A stretch of 64,000 bases of DNA from Megaustenia siamemsis (lineage: Eukaryota; Mollusca; Gastropoda; Stylommatophora; Ariophantidae), in assembly GCA_032433765.1 (NCBI GenBank), contig JAVIAB010000160.1, positions 20,716,115 through 20,780,114 of the forward strand, in the 5' to 3' direction. Positions 1-10,688 of this stretch are shown piece after piece. Numbering within the stretch: position 1 is the stretch's first letter; every line of letters starts with the position of its first letter. The notes beneath the pieces were generated by a model. It searched no databases, was not told where the DNA came from, and worked only from the letters and a program-made list of their open reading frames with translations. Both the position numbers and the translations under genes were made by a program.

Positions 1-1050
1 CAACAAAAAACAATCAACTCGTAAAATAACCAACAACAACAAAAACAATCAACTAGTAAAATAACCAACAACAACAACAACAAAAAAAAACAAAAAAAAA
101 CAATCAACTCGTAAAATAATCAACAACAAAAAATCAACTTGTAAAATAACCAACAACAAAAACAAAAAACAATCAACTCGTAAAATAACCAATAAAAAAC
201 AATCAACTCGTAAAATAACCAACAACAACAAAAAATAATCAACTCGTAAAACAACCAACAACAACAAAAACAATCAACTCGTAACATAACCAACAACAAC
301 AACAACAAAAAACAATCAACTCGTAAAATAACCATTAAAAAACAATCAACTCGTATAATAACCAACAACAACAACAAAAAACAATCAACTCGTAAAATAA
401 CCATTAAAAAACAATCAACTTGTAAAATAACCAACAACAACAACAAAAAACAATCAACTCGTAAAACAACCAAGAACAACAAAAACAATCAACTCGTAAA
501 ATAACCAACAACAACAACAAAAAACAATCAACTCGTAAAATAACCAACAACAACAACAAAAACAATCAACTCGTAAAATAACCAACAACAACAACAAAAA
601 ACAATCAACTCGTAAAATAACCAACAACAACAACAAAAACAATCAACTCGTAAAATAACCAACAACAACAACAAAAAAACAATCAACTCGTAAAATAACC
701 AACAACAACAACAAAAACAGTCAACTCGTAAAATAACCAACAACAACAAAAACAATCAACTCGTAAAATAACCAACAACAACAAAAACAATCAACTCGTA
801 AAATAACCAACAACAACAACAAACAATCAACTCGTAAAATAACCAACAACAACAACAAAAAACAATCAACTCGTAAAATAACCAACAACAACAACAAAAA
901 ACAATCACCTCGTAAAATAACCAACAACAACAACATAAAACAATCAACTCTTAAAATAGCGAAATAAAAAATCTGCCTCCAAAATAAAAAAATAAATAAA
1001 CAATTCACTCGTAAAATGACAAAAAAATATCTACTCGTAAAATAACAAAA
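1..1050. repeat. AC-rich minisatellite, unit about 38 bp, left edge outside window
   Basis: Tandem units built from a core reading caatcaactcgtaaaataa followed by a run of CAA triplets of varying length. Units range from about 26 to 42 bp because the CAA run expands and contracts, so the array is a minisatellite with a microsatellite inside each unit. The last units, after about 950, are degenerate. The minus strand stays open in several frames only because the unit lacks stops; these are not genes. The array begins before the window does. Confidence 0.93.
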
Positions 1051-1479
1051 ACAACAATCCCACATTTCAAGATCCAATGGATAAGAACTTGAACAAAGGT
1101 GTGCGTATGCTTAAACTTTGTTAAGTAAAACAAATATGTTTTATGTATCTTTGGGAGTTCAAAACTCCGACCTGAACACCTCGCACCCACTGCACCGGAG
1201 ATGCCGACCATTATTTTTCGGCCCCATAAAAATCCCCCCGTCCCCCATACACCTCAGAAACGGGATAAAGGACCGTATAATTTTTGTTTGTATGTGTGTG
1301 CCTGGAGCCTAAATAAAAGTGGTAGATGCCAATAATAAACAAAACGTACAATCCGAGGTATACTTTATAAATCGAATGTCTTCCCAACACGTTGTTAATT
1401 AACTTTCTGAAGTAGATATGTAAGCAGGAGTAGCCACTCTGCTACTACTTCTTCTACCTTTCAACTCCCTGTAGAGCAT
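1051..1479. other. No gene seen
   Basis: Ordinary AT-rich sequence. A 64-codon plus-strand frame at 1118-1312 has no recognisable motif and is not called. Confidence 0.6.
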
Positions 1480-1735
1480 AGGTCTTCAAACATTTCAAGC
1501 CGTTCTGTTTCTTGCCATTCTTTCAAGATCATCCCGTGGCTTCCCCATCATCTTCATCTCTGCTTCAACCTGTTTTCTTCTAGAATATTTTTGATCTACC
1601 TCTTTGTTCCTCCCCATGTCGATTCCAAAAAGAGCCTGTTGTGTAAAACTCTCAGTTGGCATCCGCAGCGCATGTCCTATCCAGCGCTATAGTCTTCGTT
1701 GTATCTCTTTGTCCACTGGTACTTTTCCATAATGA
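1480..1735 (-). mobile_element. Degenerate non-LTR retrotransposon 3' end (RT C-terminal tail)
   Basis: Read on the minus strand, the translation contains RWIGHALRMP, then a degenerate linker, then DLERMARNR and LYRELKGRR. This is the usual order at the C-terminus of many EN-RT retrotransposon proteins: a W-I-G-H block, a basic R-G-R-P-type stretch and a final R-x-R-W block. Stops interrupt it, and no RT core lies upstream. It resembles no other copy here closely and is probably an old, 5'-truncated insertion. Confidence 0.65.
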
Positions 1736-2004
1736 ACGTTTTTTCTTTAATTCTACGTTAAATGAAATAATATAAGACTTTAAGAAAAAAAGAGATACGG
1801 CATAATTATTGGCACATTTCGCAAGAGCCGCTGAGAACGTTATTTGGAAGCGAAAGGCAAATGAACTTCGCCGGTGTCAACGTTACTAGGAAGACAAAGA
1901 GTTAATAAATGATAATTTCGAGAAAGGATATGTTGTAACGACGAAGTCTTAAAACAAAAACAAAATAAAAAAAAGAACTACTAAACATTTAATATAATTG
2001 TGTA

Positions 2005-2270
2005 TAAGCACAATTCAAACAAGACAAATGCGATTTTTGGACCATGTTAAAAAGCACAACAGTCTACTAAAAGTAACTTTGTGGGTGGGGGGAGGGGGAA
2101 ATACAGGGTAAAAGAGGCAGATGCAGACCGAGACTAGTGTGGACGAGTAACATCAAAAGATGGACAAGTCAGCCTATGACATCTTGCACTATTAAAGCAA
2201 GAGACAGAGCAGACTGGCACTCTATGGTAGACAACCTTCGTTGCGGAGATGGCACTCTATGATGAGATTA
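2005..2270 (+). mobile_element. RTE-A LINE, 5'-truncated 3' end
   Basis: The sequence matches the last 90 codons of the RTE-A family seen best at 5040-5916. It encodes QTRQMRFLDHVKKHNSLLKV, then (after a G-rich disruption near 2085-2095) the RGRCRPRLVWTSNIKRW block and the terminal GDGTL with stop, followed by degenerate ATGATGA-type tail. The G-rich insertion breaks the frame, so the copy is dead. Confidence 0.85.
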
Positions 2271-3059
2271 TGATATATTGTAAAATGCAGTGACAGTTGT
2301 GTGCTGCGATGTGTGAGGTTGAGGTAGGGTCAACTCGATAGAGCTAATGACGAATTTCATCACAGAACAGAGTAGTCTATACACTGCAAAAACGTATCGA
2401 AAGAGAATGGATTAACTCAGAATCTTACACCCATCGTATCACTCATTCTATCTCTACCCCCCAATAATGATGTCTTATTAATGATTTCCAATATTTTCCA
2501 TTATTAAATTGTTTATCCCTTTACCATGTAACTCTCAGTCTCATCAGCTTTTACGCCAGTGGATAATTTCCAACACTGCTGTATCGTGTGCTATATTCTG
2601 TTTCTATTTTACTAGTGATATTAGCCGCGCCCCTCCCCCCTTTTTCCTCACTCGCCAACCCAAGGAATGAACAGAACGTGTCATCCGCCAGTAAATCTAA
2701 AAAAAGATACCTTTTCGAGGCACTCTCTTCTTTTTCCTTGCTCTTTTGTGTTCTCCCGTTTGAGGAATTTGCACTTTTGCAATTTCATTTACGAACTGAA
2801 TCGTCTTTCCAGCTGTGCCAACGAGCCCAAGATTTTGCATTTCAATAGCGTCTGGCTTGGCCAGGATCTCGGTAAATGGTAAAGGTGATAATTAAGTAGT
2901 TTATGTTTTCTGGAGATTGGCTGCAGAAACAAAGGTTGGAATCTTCAATTTTAAGCCTTCCCTATATATGTTGTGTTAGTCCACAGACATCTGTGATTTT
3001 ACCATAGCCATCTATAGATTTACCAAGGCCCATGGGCAGAAAATTCTTTTTTTCGTTTT
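2271..3059. other. No gene seen
   Basis: AT-rich sequence with short frames only (for example 2588-2848, 86 codons, hydrophobic start). None has a family signature, and I see no tandem repeat. Confidence 0.55.
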
Positions 3060-3690
3060 CTATTTCTCACTGATACCGAAACTGTGTCGTGGTTCATATC
3101 ATTTGTCGTTCTTAAGCTGCTCGAACTGTCTGAATTAGTGATTTTCCTTTGTTGTTACATGTCTCTATCACTGCATTTGAGCTGTTGTTGTTCTATATAT
3201 TCATATATAACAACATATTGGCAAGGTTTTATTCCTACCATTTTTCTTATGGTTTCATTTGGTTCATATCTCTTCTTGTGTTGTTTGTTACTTTTCTCAA
3301 GCATCGCATCTCACATGTATTGATCTTTCTTAAATTAGATTTAAAAAGGGTCCATATTTGACTTTCATAGCACAAAGTTGGTATAAAAATGCTATTTATC
3401 ATTCCGGGTTCACCCAGCCTTAAATGGGTACCGGATTTTTTTCTGGGAAAGTAAAGCAGCACGGGCGTAATACCGACCACATTACCCCAAAAATCATGTG
3501 CTGAAGGTGTGTAAAATATAGGGTCACTAACACCATATTTCCCTATACGCCACTTGGCGTGACGGGGGTACTTTACTTTTTTACTTACATTTGTTGTTTA
3601 GCCGCTATAGAAATGTTTAGATGTCTTAACAATGGTGAAAGCTGGTATGTGACAGCATTTGCTTTTTGTAATATCATGTCAATTATGGGC
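3060..3690 (-). mobile_element. RTE-G LINE 3' fragment, interrupted by a SINE1
   Basis: On the minus strand, 3403 down to 3060 encodes the block MINSIFIPTLCYESQIWTL and the following LRKINTCEMRCLRK, ending in the same 3' terminal sequence as the RTE-G copy at 38436-40215 (CACGACAC and GGTATCAGTGA motifs). Upstream element sequence resumes at about 3588-3690, beyond the SINE, where it matches the RTE-G stretch around 39680-39765. The SINE therefore split an older RTE-G copy. Frameshifts and stops make it non-coding. Confidence 0.82.
3404..3588 (+). mobile_element. SINE1, 5'-truncated body
   Basis: Begins within the CCGGGTTCACCCAGCC junction that follows the tRNA-like head in complete copies and runs through the GGGTACCGG, AAAGTAAAGC and CGCCACTTGGCGTGACGG motifs to a TTTACTT-type end. 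The tRNA-like promoter part is missing, so this copy cannot be transcribed by its own internal promoter. It sits inside RTE-G. Confidence 0.88.
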
Positions 3691-4170
3691 AGAAAATAAC
3701 ACTGGAAAAACCATCCAACTACCGTGATGTTATCAGCCATAGCAGTTAAATACGGCGACGTCATTCTACCAAAAACGACCTGTTCTCAAAGCTGAAAAAG
3801 TCACACTAGTTGGAGGTGTTCCGGGAATTTCCTGTCAGCCTGTAGGTTTTTGTAAATCTTTAAATGGGTGTGGTTTTTCTAAGATCTGGGGACTGAACGG
3901 GAAATCCCGGAATCACTCAAAATTGTTTGACGTCTTCAGCTGTGAGGCTGACGTCATTTTTCACAAGCTCCCCAACTTGCAAAGCTGAAAACGTCACAAA
4001 CTCTGAGTGATTGTTTTAAACCCGCGGACGTTATTAATATAAAAAATAGCTGTTATCATTCTATCATGACGTACATATATAGGTGTTATCAGTCTATCAT
4101 GACGTATTTGAAGTACTTCTCGTTGCTCCTCTCTTCGGAAGAGAAAGATGACGTCGCACTTGAATTGACC
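3691..4170. other. Intergenic stretch with imperfect inverted and direct repeats
   Basis: Contains an imperfect inverted repeat (GTTCCGGGAATTTCC near 3820 against GGGAAATCCCGGAA near 3900) and two direct copies of CAAAGCTGAAAA-GTCACA near 3789 and 3979. A CRE-like TGACGTCA palindrome lies near 3950. It may be a small non-autonomous element, but clear termini were not found. Confidence 0.35.
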
Positions 4171-4179
4171 TGGATGCAT

Positions 4180-4625
4180 GTAAAGGGGTAAAGACTTCAA
4201 GATGCATATATATGCGAAGCTGCTGGATGTATGTAAAGGGGTAAAGACTTCAAGATGCATATATATGCGAAGCTGCTGGATGTATGTAAAGACTTCAAGA
4301 TGCATATATATGCGAAGCTGCTGGATGTATGTAAAGGGGTAAAGACTTCAAGATGCATATATATGCGAAGCTGCTGGATGTATGTAAAGGCTTCAAGATG
4401 CATATATATGCGAAGCTGCTGGATGTATGTAAAGACTTCAAGATGCATATATATGCGAAGCTGCTGGATGTATGTAAAGGGGTAAAGACTTCAAGATGCA
4501 TATATATGCGAAGCTGCTGGATGTATGTAAAGGCTTCAAGATGCATATATATGCGAAGCTGCTGGATGTATGTAAAGGCTTCAAGATGCATATATATGCG
4601 AAGCTGCTGGATGTATTTAAAGGCC
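4180..4625. repeat. Minisatellite with palindromic core, unit 46 or 55 bp
   Basis: About nine units containing the self-complementary core GCATATATATGC, then GAAGCTGCTGGATGTATGTAAAGG. Two unit lengths differ by an optional GGGTAAAGA-type insert, so long and short units alternate in patches. Both strands are open over more than 75 codons in several frames, which is a property of the unit and not evidence for genes. Confidence 0.93.
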
Positions 4626-4629
4626 TAAA

Positions 4630-5004
4630 GGCACCAAGATGCATATAAATGCGAAACTGCTGCAATTCGAAGTGGCTGGATATATGTATCTCTATTTCTT
4701 ATGTTTTTTTTGTTGTGTATTTTATGAAGCTTTTCATAGTTTTACATTCTAAAGTATTTGTTCATGCATTAAATGCCATGACCTTTTTTTTTATTGACAG
4801 CAGACGCTACGCATCTTACTCGACATTTTCCGGAACAGCACTATTTACACCCGTTTGTTTAACAGTAAACATCGGTTAGTGAATTCACTACAGAGACAAA
4901 TCGGCTGGTTTCCGATCCCTCAACCGAGCAGTCGACCAAATCCTGATTGACAAAGATTGATGAATGAATATTATTACGACGGAAACTTCCGAAGTGACAG
5001 ATCA
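4630..5004. other. No gene seen
   Basis: AT-rich sequence after the array. A 76-codon frame at 4649-4879 has no recognisable family. Confidence 0.5.
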
Positions 5005-5990
5005 ATGACTTGATTCGGAGGAACAGAGGTATGTTTACATCATCATTGAGTGCCGTCTCCGCAACGAAGGTTGGCTACCATGGAGCGCCATTTTGCTCTA
5101 TCTCTTGCTTTGATGGTGCAGGTTGTCATCGGTTGATTTGTCCATCTTTTGATGTTACTCGTCCATGTTAATCTTGGTCTGCCTCTGCCTCTTTTACCTT
5201 GTATTTTCCCCTCCAGGATCACTTTCAGTAGGCTGTTGTGTCTTTTAACATGGCCCAAGAATCGCATTTGTCTTGTTCTAATTGTGTTCAGAAGTTCTCT
5301 TTTCATTTTTAGTTGTTTTAAGACTTTGTCATTTGTTTTCTTTTCCTTCCATCCAATTCTACCTATTCTTCTATATATCCACATTTCAAAGGCTTCAATT
5401 CTCTGTTCTGTTTTCTTGTCTAATGTCCATGTTTCAGCACCATATAGGAATATTGAGAAGATGTAACATTTTGCTATTCTTAGTTTTAGCTCTGGTGTTA
5501 TTTGTTTTGATGTTAGTATGTCCTTCATGACATTAAAATTACTTTTTGCCATTCCTATTCTTTTGTTTATTTCAGTTGTACATTTTCCATCACTGGTTAT
5601 AGTATGTCCAAGGTAGTTGTAGTTCTGAACTGTCTCAAGGTCTATTCCTTCAATTTTGATATCCACTTGTGGGTTTTGAGTATTTTCTTTGTTTATGATC
5701 ATAGTTTTAGTCTTTTTGATATTCATATCTAGTCCATATTTTTTGCTAGTCATGTTTATTTCATTAAGTAATTATTGTAGATCTTTAGGATTTTCTGCTA
5801 GTAGTACAGTATCGTCAGCATATCTTACGTTATTGATTATCCTTCCATTAATTTGTAGGCCTGGCATCTCTATGATGTTTTTAAAGATTTGCTCAGTGTA
5901 TAGATTGAACAAGCTCTATGTTTACAACACTCGGAAAAATCCACAAACATTTCAAATCCATTCGTGTATTTTTCCAAGTGTTGTAAAAAA
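5005..5990 (-). mobile_element. SINE5-like repeat split by an RTE-A insertion
   Basis: Joining 5005-5039 to 5927-5990, and counting the 10-bp target duplication once, gives a sequence that follows the SINE5 copy at 21720-21925: GAGGTATGTTTACA then ACACTCGGAAAAAT, against GAGGTATGCTTACAGC then ACTCGGAAAAAAT. Only the distal (3') part of SINE5 is represented; no tRNA-like head is seen here. A 20-nt inverted copy of the 5921-5940 segment at 5968-5987 forms a hairpin. Confidence 0.5.
5040..5916 (-). mobile_element. RTE-A LINE, 5'-truncated, best-preserved copy
   Basis: Minus-strand frame 5043-5753 gives 236 residues with YNYLGHTITSDG, the connector LYGAETWTLDKKTEQRIEAF, MWIYRRIGRIGWKEKK, MRFLGHVKRHNSLLKV, RGRGRPRLTWTSNIKRW and a terminal GDGTQ. 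Upstream in the same frame, after one TAA, lies the RT active-site motif YADDTVLLAE and further up LFNLYTEQIF. The fragment thus carries RT motif C through the C-terminus. It is bounded by a direct repeat TATGTTTACA at 5030-5039 and 5917-5926, a target-site duplication. Truncation lies just after RT motif B, typical of incomplete target-primed reverse transcription. Confidence 0.92.
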
Positions 5991-6059
5991 TAGTGAGTGA
6001 GCCTACTGGCGAACGTTTTAAGGGTGAACAATGAAGAGTAATGGTCCACAATTAGATGA

Positions 6060-6820
6060 AGAAGGTGTATTCACCATGGTGATTATTAACATGCATTCAG
6101 AACGGTGATTATAGAAGTGTAGTCAAGAAGATCAGTATTAAGGAGTATTCAACATGGTGATTATAGAAGTGTAGTCAAGAAGATCAGTATTAAGGAGTAT
6201 TCACCATGGTGATTATAGAAGTGTAGTCAAGAAGATCAGTATTACGGAGTATTCACCATGGTGATTATAGAAGTGTAGTCAAGAAGATCAGTATTAAGGA
6301 GTATTCACCATGGTGATTATTAACATGTATTCAGAACGGTGATTATAGAAATGCAGTCAACAAGGTGATTATAAAGGTGTATTCAGCATGATGATTATAG
6401 AGGTGTAGTTAACAAGACGATTATATAGATGTATTCAGCATGATGATTATAGAGGTGTAGTTAACAAGATGATTATATAGATGTATTCAGCATGATAATT
6501 ATAGAGGTGTAGTTAACAAGACGATTATATAGATGTATTCAGCATGATGATTATAGAGGTGTTGTCAACATGGTGATTATAAAGATGTTTTCAGAATTGT
6601 AATTATAAAGGCGTATTTAACATAGTAATTATACAGATGTATTAAGCATGGCGATCATTAAAATGTGTTCAACTTGGCGATTATAAAGGTATATTCAGCA
6701 TCATGATTATAAAGGTGTATTAAGCCTGCTGGTTATAAACGTGTATTAAGAATAATGATTACAAAGGTGCATTTAGCGCAACGATTATAAATGTGTACTA
6801 ATCACAATGATTATAAAATT
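6060..6820. repeat. Degenerate minisatellite, unit about 27 bp with longer combined units
   Basis: Units follow the pattern GTGATTATAGAGGTGTATTCAG plus a few bases. In the first part, a longer unit of about 54 bp containing AAGAAGATCAGTATTAAGGAG recurs. Divergence rises toward the right edge, suggesting an old array whose left half re-amplified more recently. Confidence 0.9.
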
Positions 6821-6999
6821 TAAAATATTTTGTTTTCAAAATAACGGGCTGAAATCGACCTGTACACTTCGAGGCGACGCACTGGACATGCAACCCTTAT
6901 TCTTCTGCCGCACATGAAGCCTCCCTCTCCCACCCCCAAAAGCTTCAATAAGGGAAAAGGTCGTTTCGACATTTTCATTAGATTTTACTTCTTTTTCTT

Positions 7000-7505
7000 C
7001 TTTCCTTCCTCATCTGCCTTTCAGCGTCGAGGGGAGATATAATTTGCGGTCTTTTGCTCTTCTGTTCGTCTCTGCTGCTGTTATGTTTCCTAGTGCTTCT
7101 AATATTTCATCCATCAATCTTTTTCGTGGCCGACCATTGGTTCTGTTGTTCTCACAACGTTTACCGAAAGCTCGTTGTGTTGTGTTTTGATCTTTATGCC
7201 TTGTCACGTGGCCAAATCATTTTATCTGTTGTTTCTTTATATATTCTATGGAGGGGGCTATTCCTAGTTTTTTTTCTCAGTTCTTCATTTCTCTCAGACT
7301 GTTTCATGTCATTTGTTTAACGCATTTCATCTCAGTAGAGGTTATTTTTCTTATTGTTTTGGCATCTAGGGTCCAGGTCCTGGCATTGATAGCACAACGT
7401 TGGGATGAAGCTTGTATTGTATAGTGCTCGTGCCTCTAGAGTTATTTCCTTGTTAGACAATAGTGGTGATAAAGTCCAATGATTTGACAATCTTTGTTGC
7501 ATCTT
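7000..7505 (-). mobile_element. RTE-B LINE, 5'-truncated 3' end
   Basis: Minus-strand translation gives FIPTLCYQC, FGHVTRHKDQNTTQRAF, the basic block NGRPRKRLMDEILEALGNI and the terminal RAKDRKLYLPSTLKGR. This is the RTE-B C-terminus shared with 13105-13761 and 54571-55037. A (GAA)-rich tail lies at the low-coordinate end. Frame changes near 7210-7330 show decay. Confidence 0.87.
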
Positions 7506-8039
7506 GATTCTATCTCTGCATTAGATTGAACGGAAGAATGGATTGGATATTGATATTCCTCTTACCAAATATTTCAACCTGTTTTATATCATCCAAATGA
7601 CTATCTAATCAACGAGATGAGGTCTTACATTCATTAACTACTGTTACATTCTCAATTCCTTTGGGGACAGCAGTGTCTGATGACAATAATACTTTTGTTC
7701 TGCTTTATATTTGTTTTGAAGAATGTTTATATATTGTTATTCTTTCGTTATTTTTTTTGTCTACATTTTGTATACATGGCATTTTTAAACGCTCTAGGAA
7801 TTGAAGTCAATAACTTCTTTACCTTTCTCTTTTCCAATATTCATTTATCTCTTTGTTAACCTTCATGAACATTTCTCTCACTCTGTGTGGATGTCACTAT
7901 TTTTGTTCAGTATTAATTTTTCTGTCATTCTGTGTGAATCTCGCTCTCATTCGACCTCTGTCTCACTTCTCTTTCTCCATTCTCGTGACGCCACATTTAT
8001 GTCGATTGTTATGAGTTTTATTTGTCGCTAAATAGATCC
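7506..8039. other. No gene seen
   Basis: T-rich sequence with short frames lacking family signatures. Confidence 0.5.
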
Positions 8040-8338
8040 ATCAGATTCCATGAATCGATCACTTTATCCATCCATCCATCAATTCACTCACTCACCCATT
8101 CTGCTTATCCATCCATTCATTCATTCGATACATATCCTTCTCTCCATCTTTGCATCCATTTTTTTCTATTTCTCTGTCTTTCTATAATGTATTTTCCACT
8201 CAATCTGTCATTGTCTGTCTTTGTCATTGCCTGTCTTTGTCTGTCATTGCCTGTCATTGTCTATCATTGCCTGTCATTGTCTGTCTTTGTCTGTTATTGT
8301 CTGTCTTTGTCTGTCATTGTCTGCCTATATATCTATGA
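8040..8338. repeat. CATC-type and CTGTCATTG-type simple repeats
   Basis: Two adjoining simple-sequence patches: imperfect (CCAT/CATT) repeats to about 8150, then a run of units CTGTCATTG and CTGTCTTTG from about 8205. The open frames across them are low-complexity. Confidence 0.85.
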
Positions 8339-8349
8339 ATAGATAATAA

Positions 8350-8845
8350 AAGCTACTTTCCAAAAAAATGAGAAAGATACGGTGCAATCCATTTTTAACA
8401 ATGGAAACAGAATAAAAAGTTCTTAAAAGTTATGTAGAATCTGTCTTTACATAACGTGTGAATCATGGACAATAGGGCAACAGATAGGAAAATCACTAGA
8501 AGCTGTAGAAATGTGGTTTTACAGAAGAATGTTGAGCCATAGATGGCTAAGAAGAGTAATGACAACGTTCTGAAAGAGGCCAAAGCAAAGAGAGAGCTAA
8601 TTTCCAATATTAGGAAGAAACAATCACCACTTTATGGCCATGTCATCAACAGTTGGAATATATTGTGACACCTGGGAAAATGAAGGGACGAACAGACAGA
8701 GGCAAGCAATGAGAAAAGATACCAGGCAGCTTAATTAAGAGAATGGCTTGGCAAAAGGTCAAGAACAGAAATGATAACTGTCGAGATAGAAAGTTGTGGG
8801 GAGACATGATCACCTACGCCAGCAGACATGGTATTTGATGATAAT
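8350..8845 (+). mobile_element. RTE-C LINE, 5'-truncated 3' end
   Basis: Plus-strand translation, with several frameshifts, follows the RTE-C order: NPFLTMETE-like start, ESWTIGQQIGKSLEAVEMWF, YRRML, REQLEYIV-like block, TGKMKGRTDRGKQ, and RDRKLWGDMITYASRHGI before a TGATGATAATGAT tail. Stops and indels throughout mark an old copy. Confidence 0.83.
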
Positions 8846-9079
8846 GATATTTTTATATATCTACCTTAGGCTGTATATATGTTACTTTAGTTCTCTGTCC
8901 TGCTGTCTGATTTTCTCTCTCATTATCTCACCAGCGTTGTATCTCTCTATTCCTTTCTTTCACTCCTACATACTTTATATCAAATTGTAATTTCCTGTCA
9001 TCTTTTACTATGAGAAGCAAGTGGCTTTAATCGACATTCTCGTCACGTCCGTCTATCTTCTTCTTGTTCTCTTTATATT

Positions 9080-9560
9080 TTTTCTCTCTCTCTCTCTCTC
9101 TCTCTCTCCCTCTCTGTTTCTCTCTCAACGGTACCAGCCACTTCTCTTTGTACATATTCCTTTCTCTATTTTTATGTTTCTCCCACATTCTGTTTTTTTT
9201 TGCCGCTCTATAATTTTCTCTTTGTTCCTCTCTCTTTAGATTTCGTCAACACTCATTTCTCATGGTCGTTCTTTCTTTGTTCTTGTCATTTAATAAAACA
9301 AAATAATGTCTCCATCTCTGCCGTCACTTCTCCTCATTCTTTTAACTTCTCTACGTCTTACACAATCCTGCCTGCCTGCCTGCCTGCCTGCCTCCCTTCC
9401 TCCCTCCCTCCCTGCCTTCCTTCCTTCCTTCCTTCCTTCCTTCCTTCCTTCCTTCCTTCCTTCCTTCCTTCCTTCCTTCCTTCCTTCCCTTCCCTTTCTT
9501 TTGTTCTTTCTTTCTTTCTTCTTTCCTTCTTTCTTTCTTTCTCCCTCGTTCGTCCTGGTC
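9080..9560. repeat. Pyrimidine microsatellites: (CT)n, (CCTG)n, (CCTT)n
   Basis: (CT)n at about 9080-9110, (CCTG)n at 9367-9392, a long (CCTT)n run at 9413-9488, then irregular CTTT. A long purine run on the opposite strand results. Confidence 0.95.
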
Positions 9561-9699
9561 TGGTCCGTCCGTCTTTCCTTGCCTCACTCTCTCTCCCCCC
9601 CCTTCCTTTATTTAATTCTTTCTCTCCCTCTCTCCGCTCTGTACAACATCGATAACCTTCAACTGTCTGACCTTCCTCATCCCGACTTTAAAATAAAAG

Positions 9700-10320
9700 A
9701 ATAAAACGACAAATCCGGCTAGAGATGATTCCCACCTCCCTTCCCTCCTACCAATTGGCCAGCTCATCGATCGTTCTCCATATTCCCTAATCCATCTGAC
9801 CTAATTCAACCGATAATCACTCGGCACATATCGCTGCCAGCAGTCCAATTAGCTTCGGAAAACCGGAGAACCTGGACGGAACTCCAATATTTGAATTTGA
9901 CTTGGTCGGTAAGAATGACATTCGTGCAGTAAATCTCTACCGATCTCCAGGAGTATTCATTCTAGTTTCTCTAAAATGAAGAGTCTGATTCCACGGGGAA
10001 TGTAATGTTGTCATTCACAAATAGGGAATTTGCAGTGATGCCAAGTTTAGTCTATGGGATGAATGTACACGATTTGGTTATAAATAGACGTAGAATAGCT
10101 TTTGGATAAGGTAAAGAAGCGAAATTGGGACCCGTACTGGCTAACAGAGCAAAGGCAGGGATAGTTTTATACATGGCAGGTTTTACCAGTCTGGCCACAT
10201 TTTAACATGGTCTAACGTGCAGAAGGGAGCACACTGTGGCTCAAGGTTTAGCGTTATAGATCAGACACCTCTAGAGTTGCTGAATTAAAGAGAGCACGTA
10301 TTAGTTAAAGGAGCCGGTCT
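9700..10320. other. No gene seen
   Basis: Non-repetitive sequence by eye, with no open frame of interest on either strand. Confidence 0.5.
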
Positions 10321-10324
10321 ATTT

Positions 10325-10450
10325 ACAAAACTTCTGAAAAATTCACAAATAAATAAACAGAAAACACAAATAGACAGCCCGAATGATGATCGAACTCCTC
10401 GACGCGGGGACTTGCCTCGAAAGACCCGCATATCCGCACACTGCCAGTTA
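10325..10450 (-). mobile_element. SINE5-like tRNA-derived element
   Basis: Read on the minus strand, GAGTTCGATCATCATTCGGGC resembles a pol III B box followed by an AT-rich 3' part with TTTATTTATTTGTGAATTTTT. The same order is found at 21720-21925 (GGGTTCGATCATGCTTCGGCC, then AT-rich 3' part). The A-box half is poorly preserved. Family assignment rests on these two copies plus the fragment at 5005-5990. Confidence 0.5.
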
Positions 10451-10489
10451 AGCAACCTTCACAAGCAACCAGATCCTACTTTTTTGTGT

Positions 10490-10660
10490 TTAAACATGAT
10501 CTTCATCATCATGTGCCATACCGGTTGGCGTATGCGTTCCTGTCTTTCCACAATTTTCTTTCCACAGCGCATCGTATCAACTGTGTTGTTGACTGTCTTC
10601 CGTGCCATGATACCAAGATGTCCAGTATCTTCTCTCTTTGTTGTCCGCGTCCTGGAGGTC
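10490..10660 (-). mobile_element. RTE-D LINE 3' end fragment
   Basis: The ATGTGCCATACCGGTTGGCG stretch is the complement of the RTE-D terminus (NRYGT codons followed by a CATGAT tail), and the following sequence complements the block coding DRRLWKDMIAYA and the REKILD segment. Only about 170 bp remain. Confidence 0.8.
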
Positions 10661-10688
10661 AACGAATTAAAAAAATTATGAGTGACAC

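Noticed and set aside
1..1077. Leu/Val-rich minus-strand frames resembling membrane segments
   Set aside because: Artefact of the CAA-rich minisatellite read on the opposite strand.
2588..2848. 86-codon frame beginning with a signal-peptide-like hydrophobic run
   Set aside because: No homology signature, no conserved motif, short, and overlapping another frame of equal length.
3691..4010. MITE with inverted ends and CRE-like TGACGTCA motifs
   Set aside because: Repeats are imperfect, boundaries and target duplication are not visible; left as an undescribed intergenic stretch.
9200..9704. Ser/Leu/Pro-rich frames of 130-150 codons
   Set aside because: Cover CCTT and CCTG microsatellites; low complexity only.
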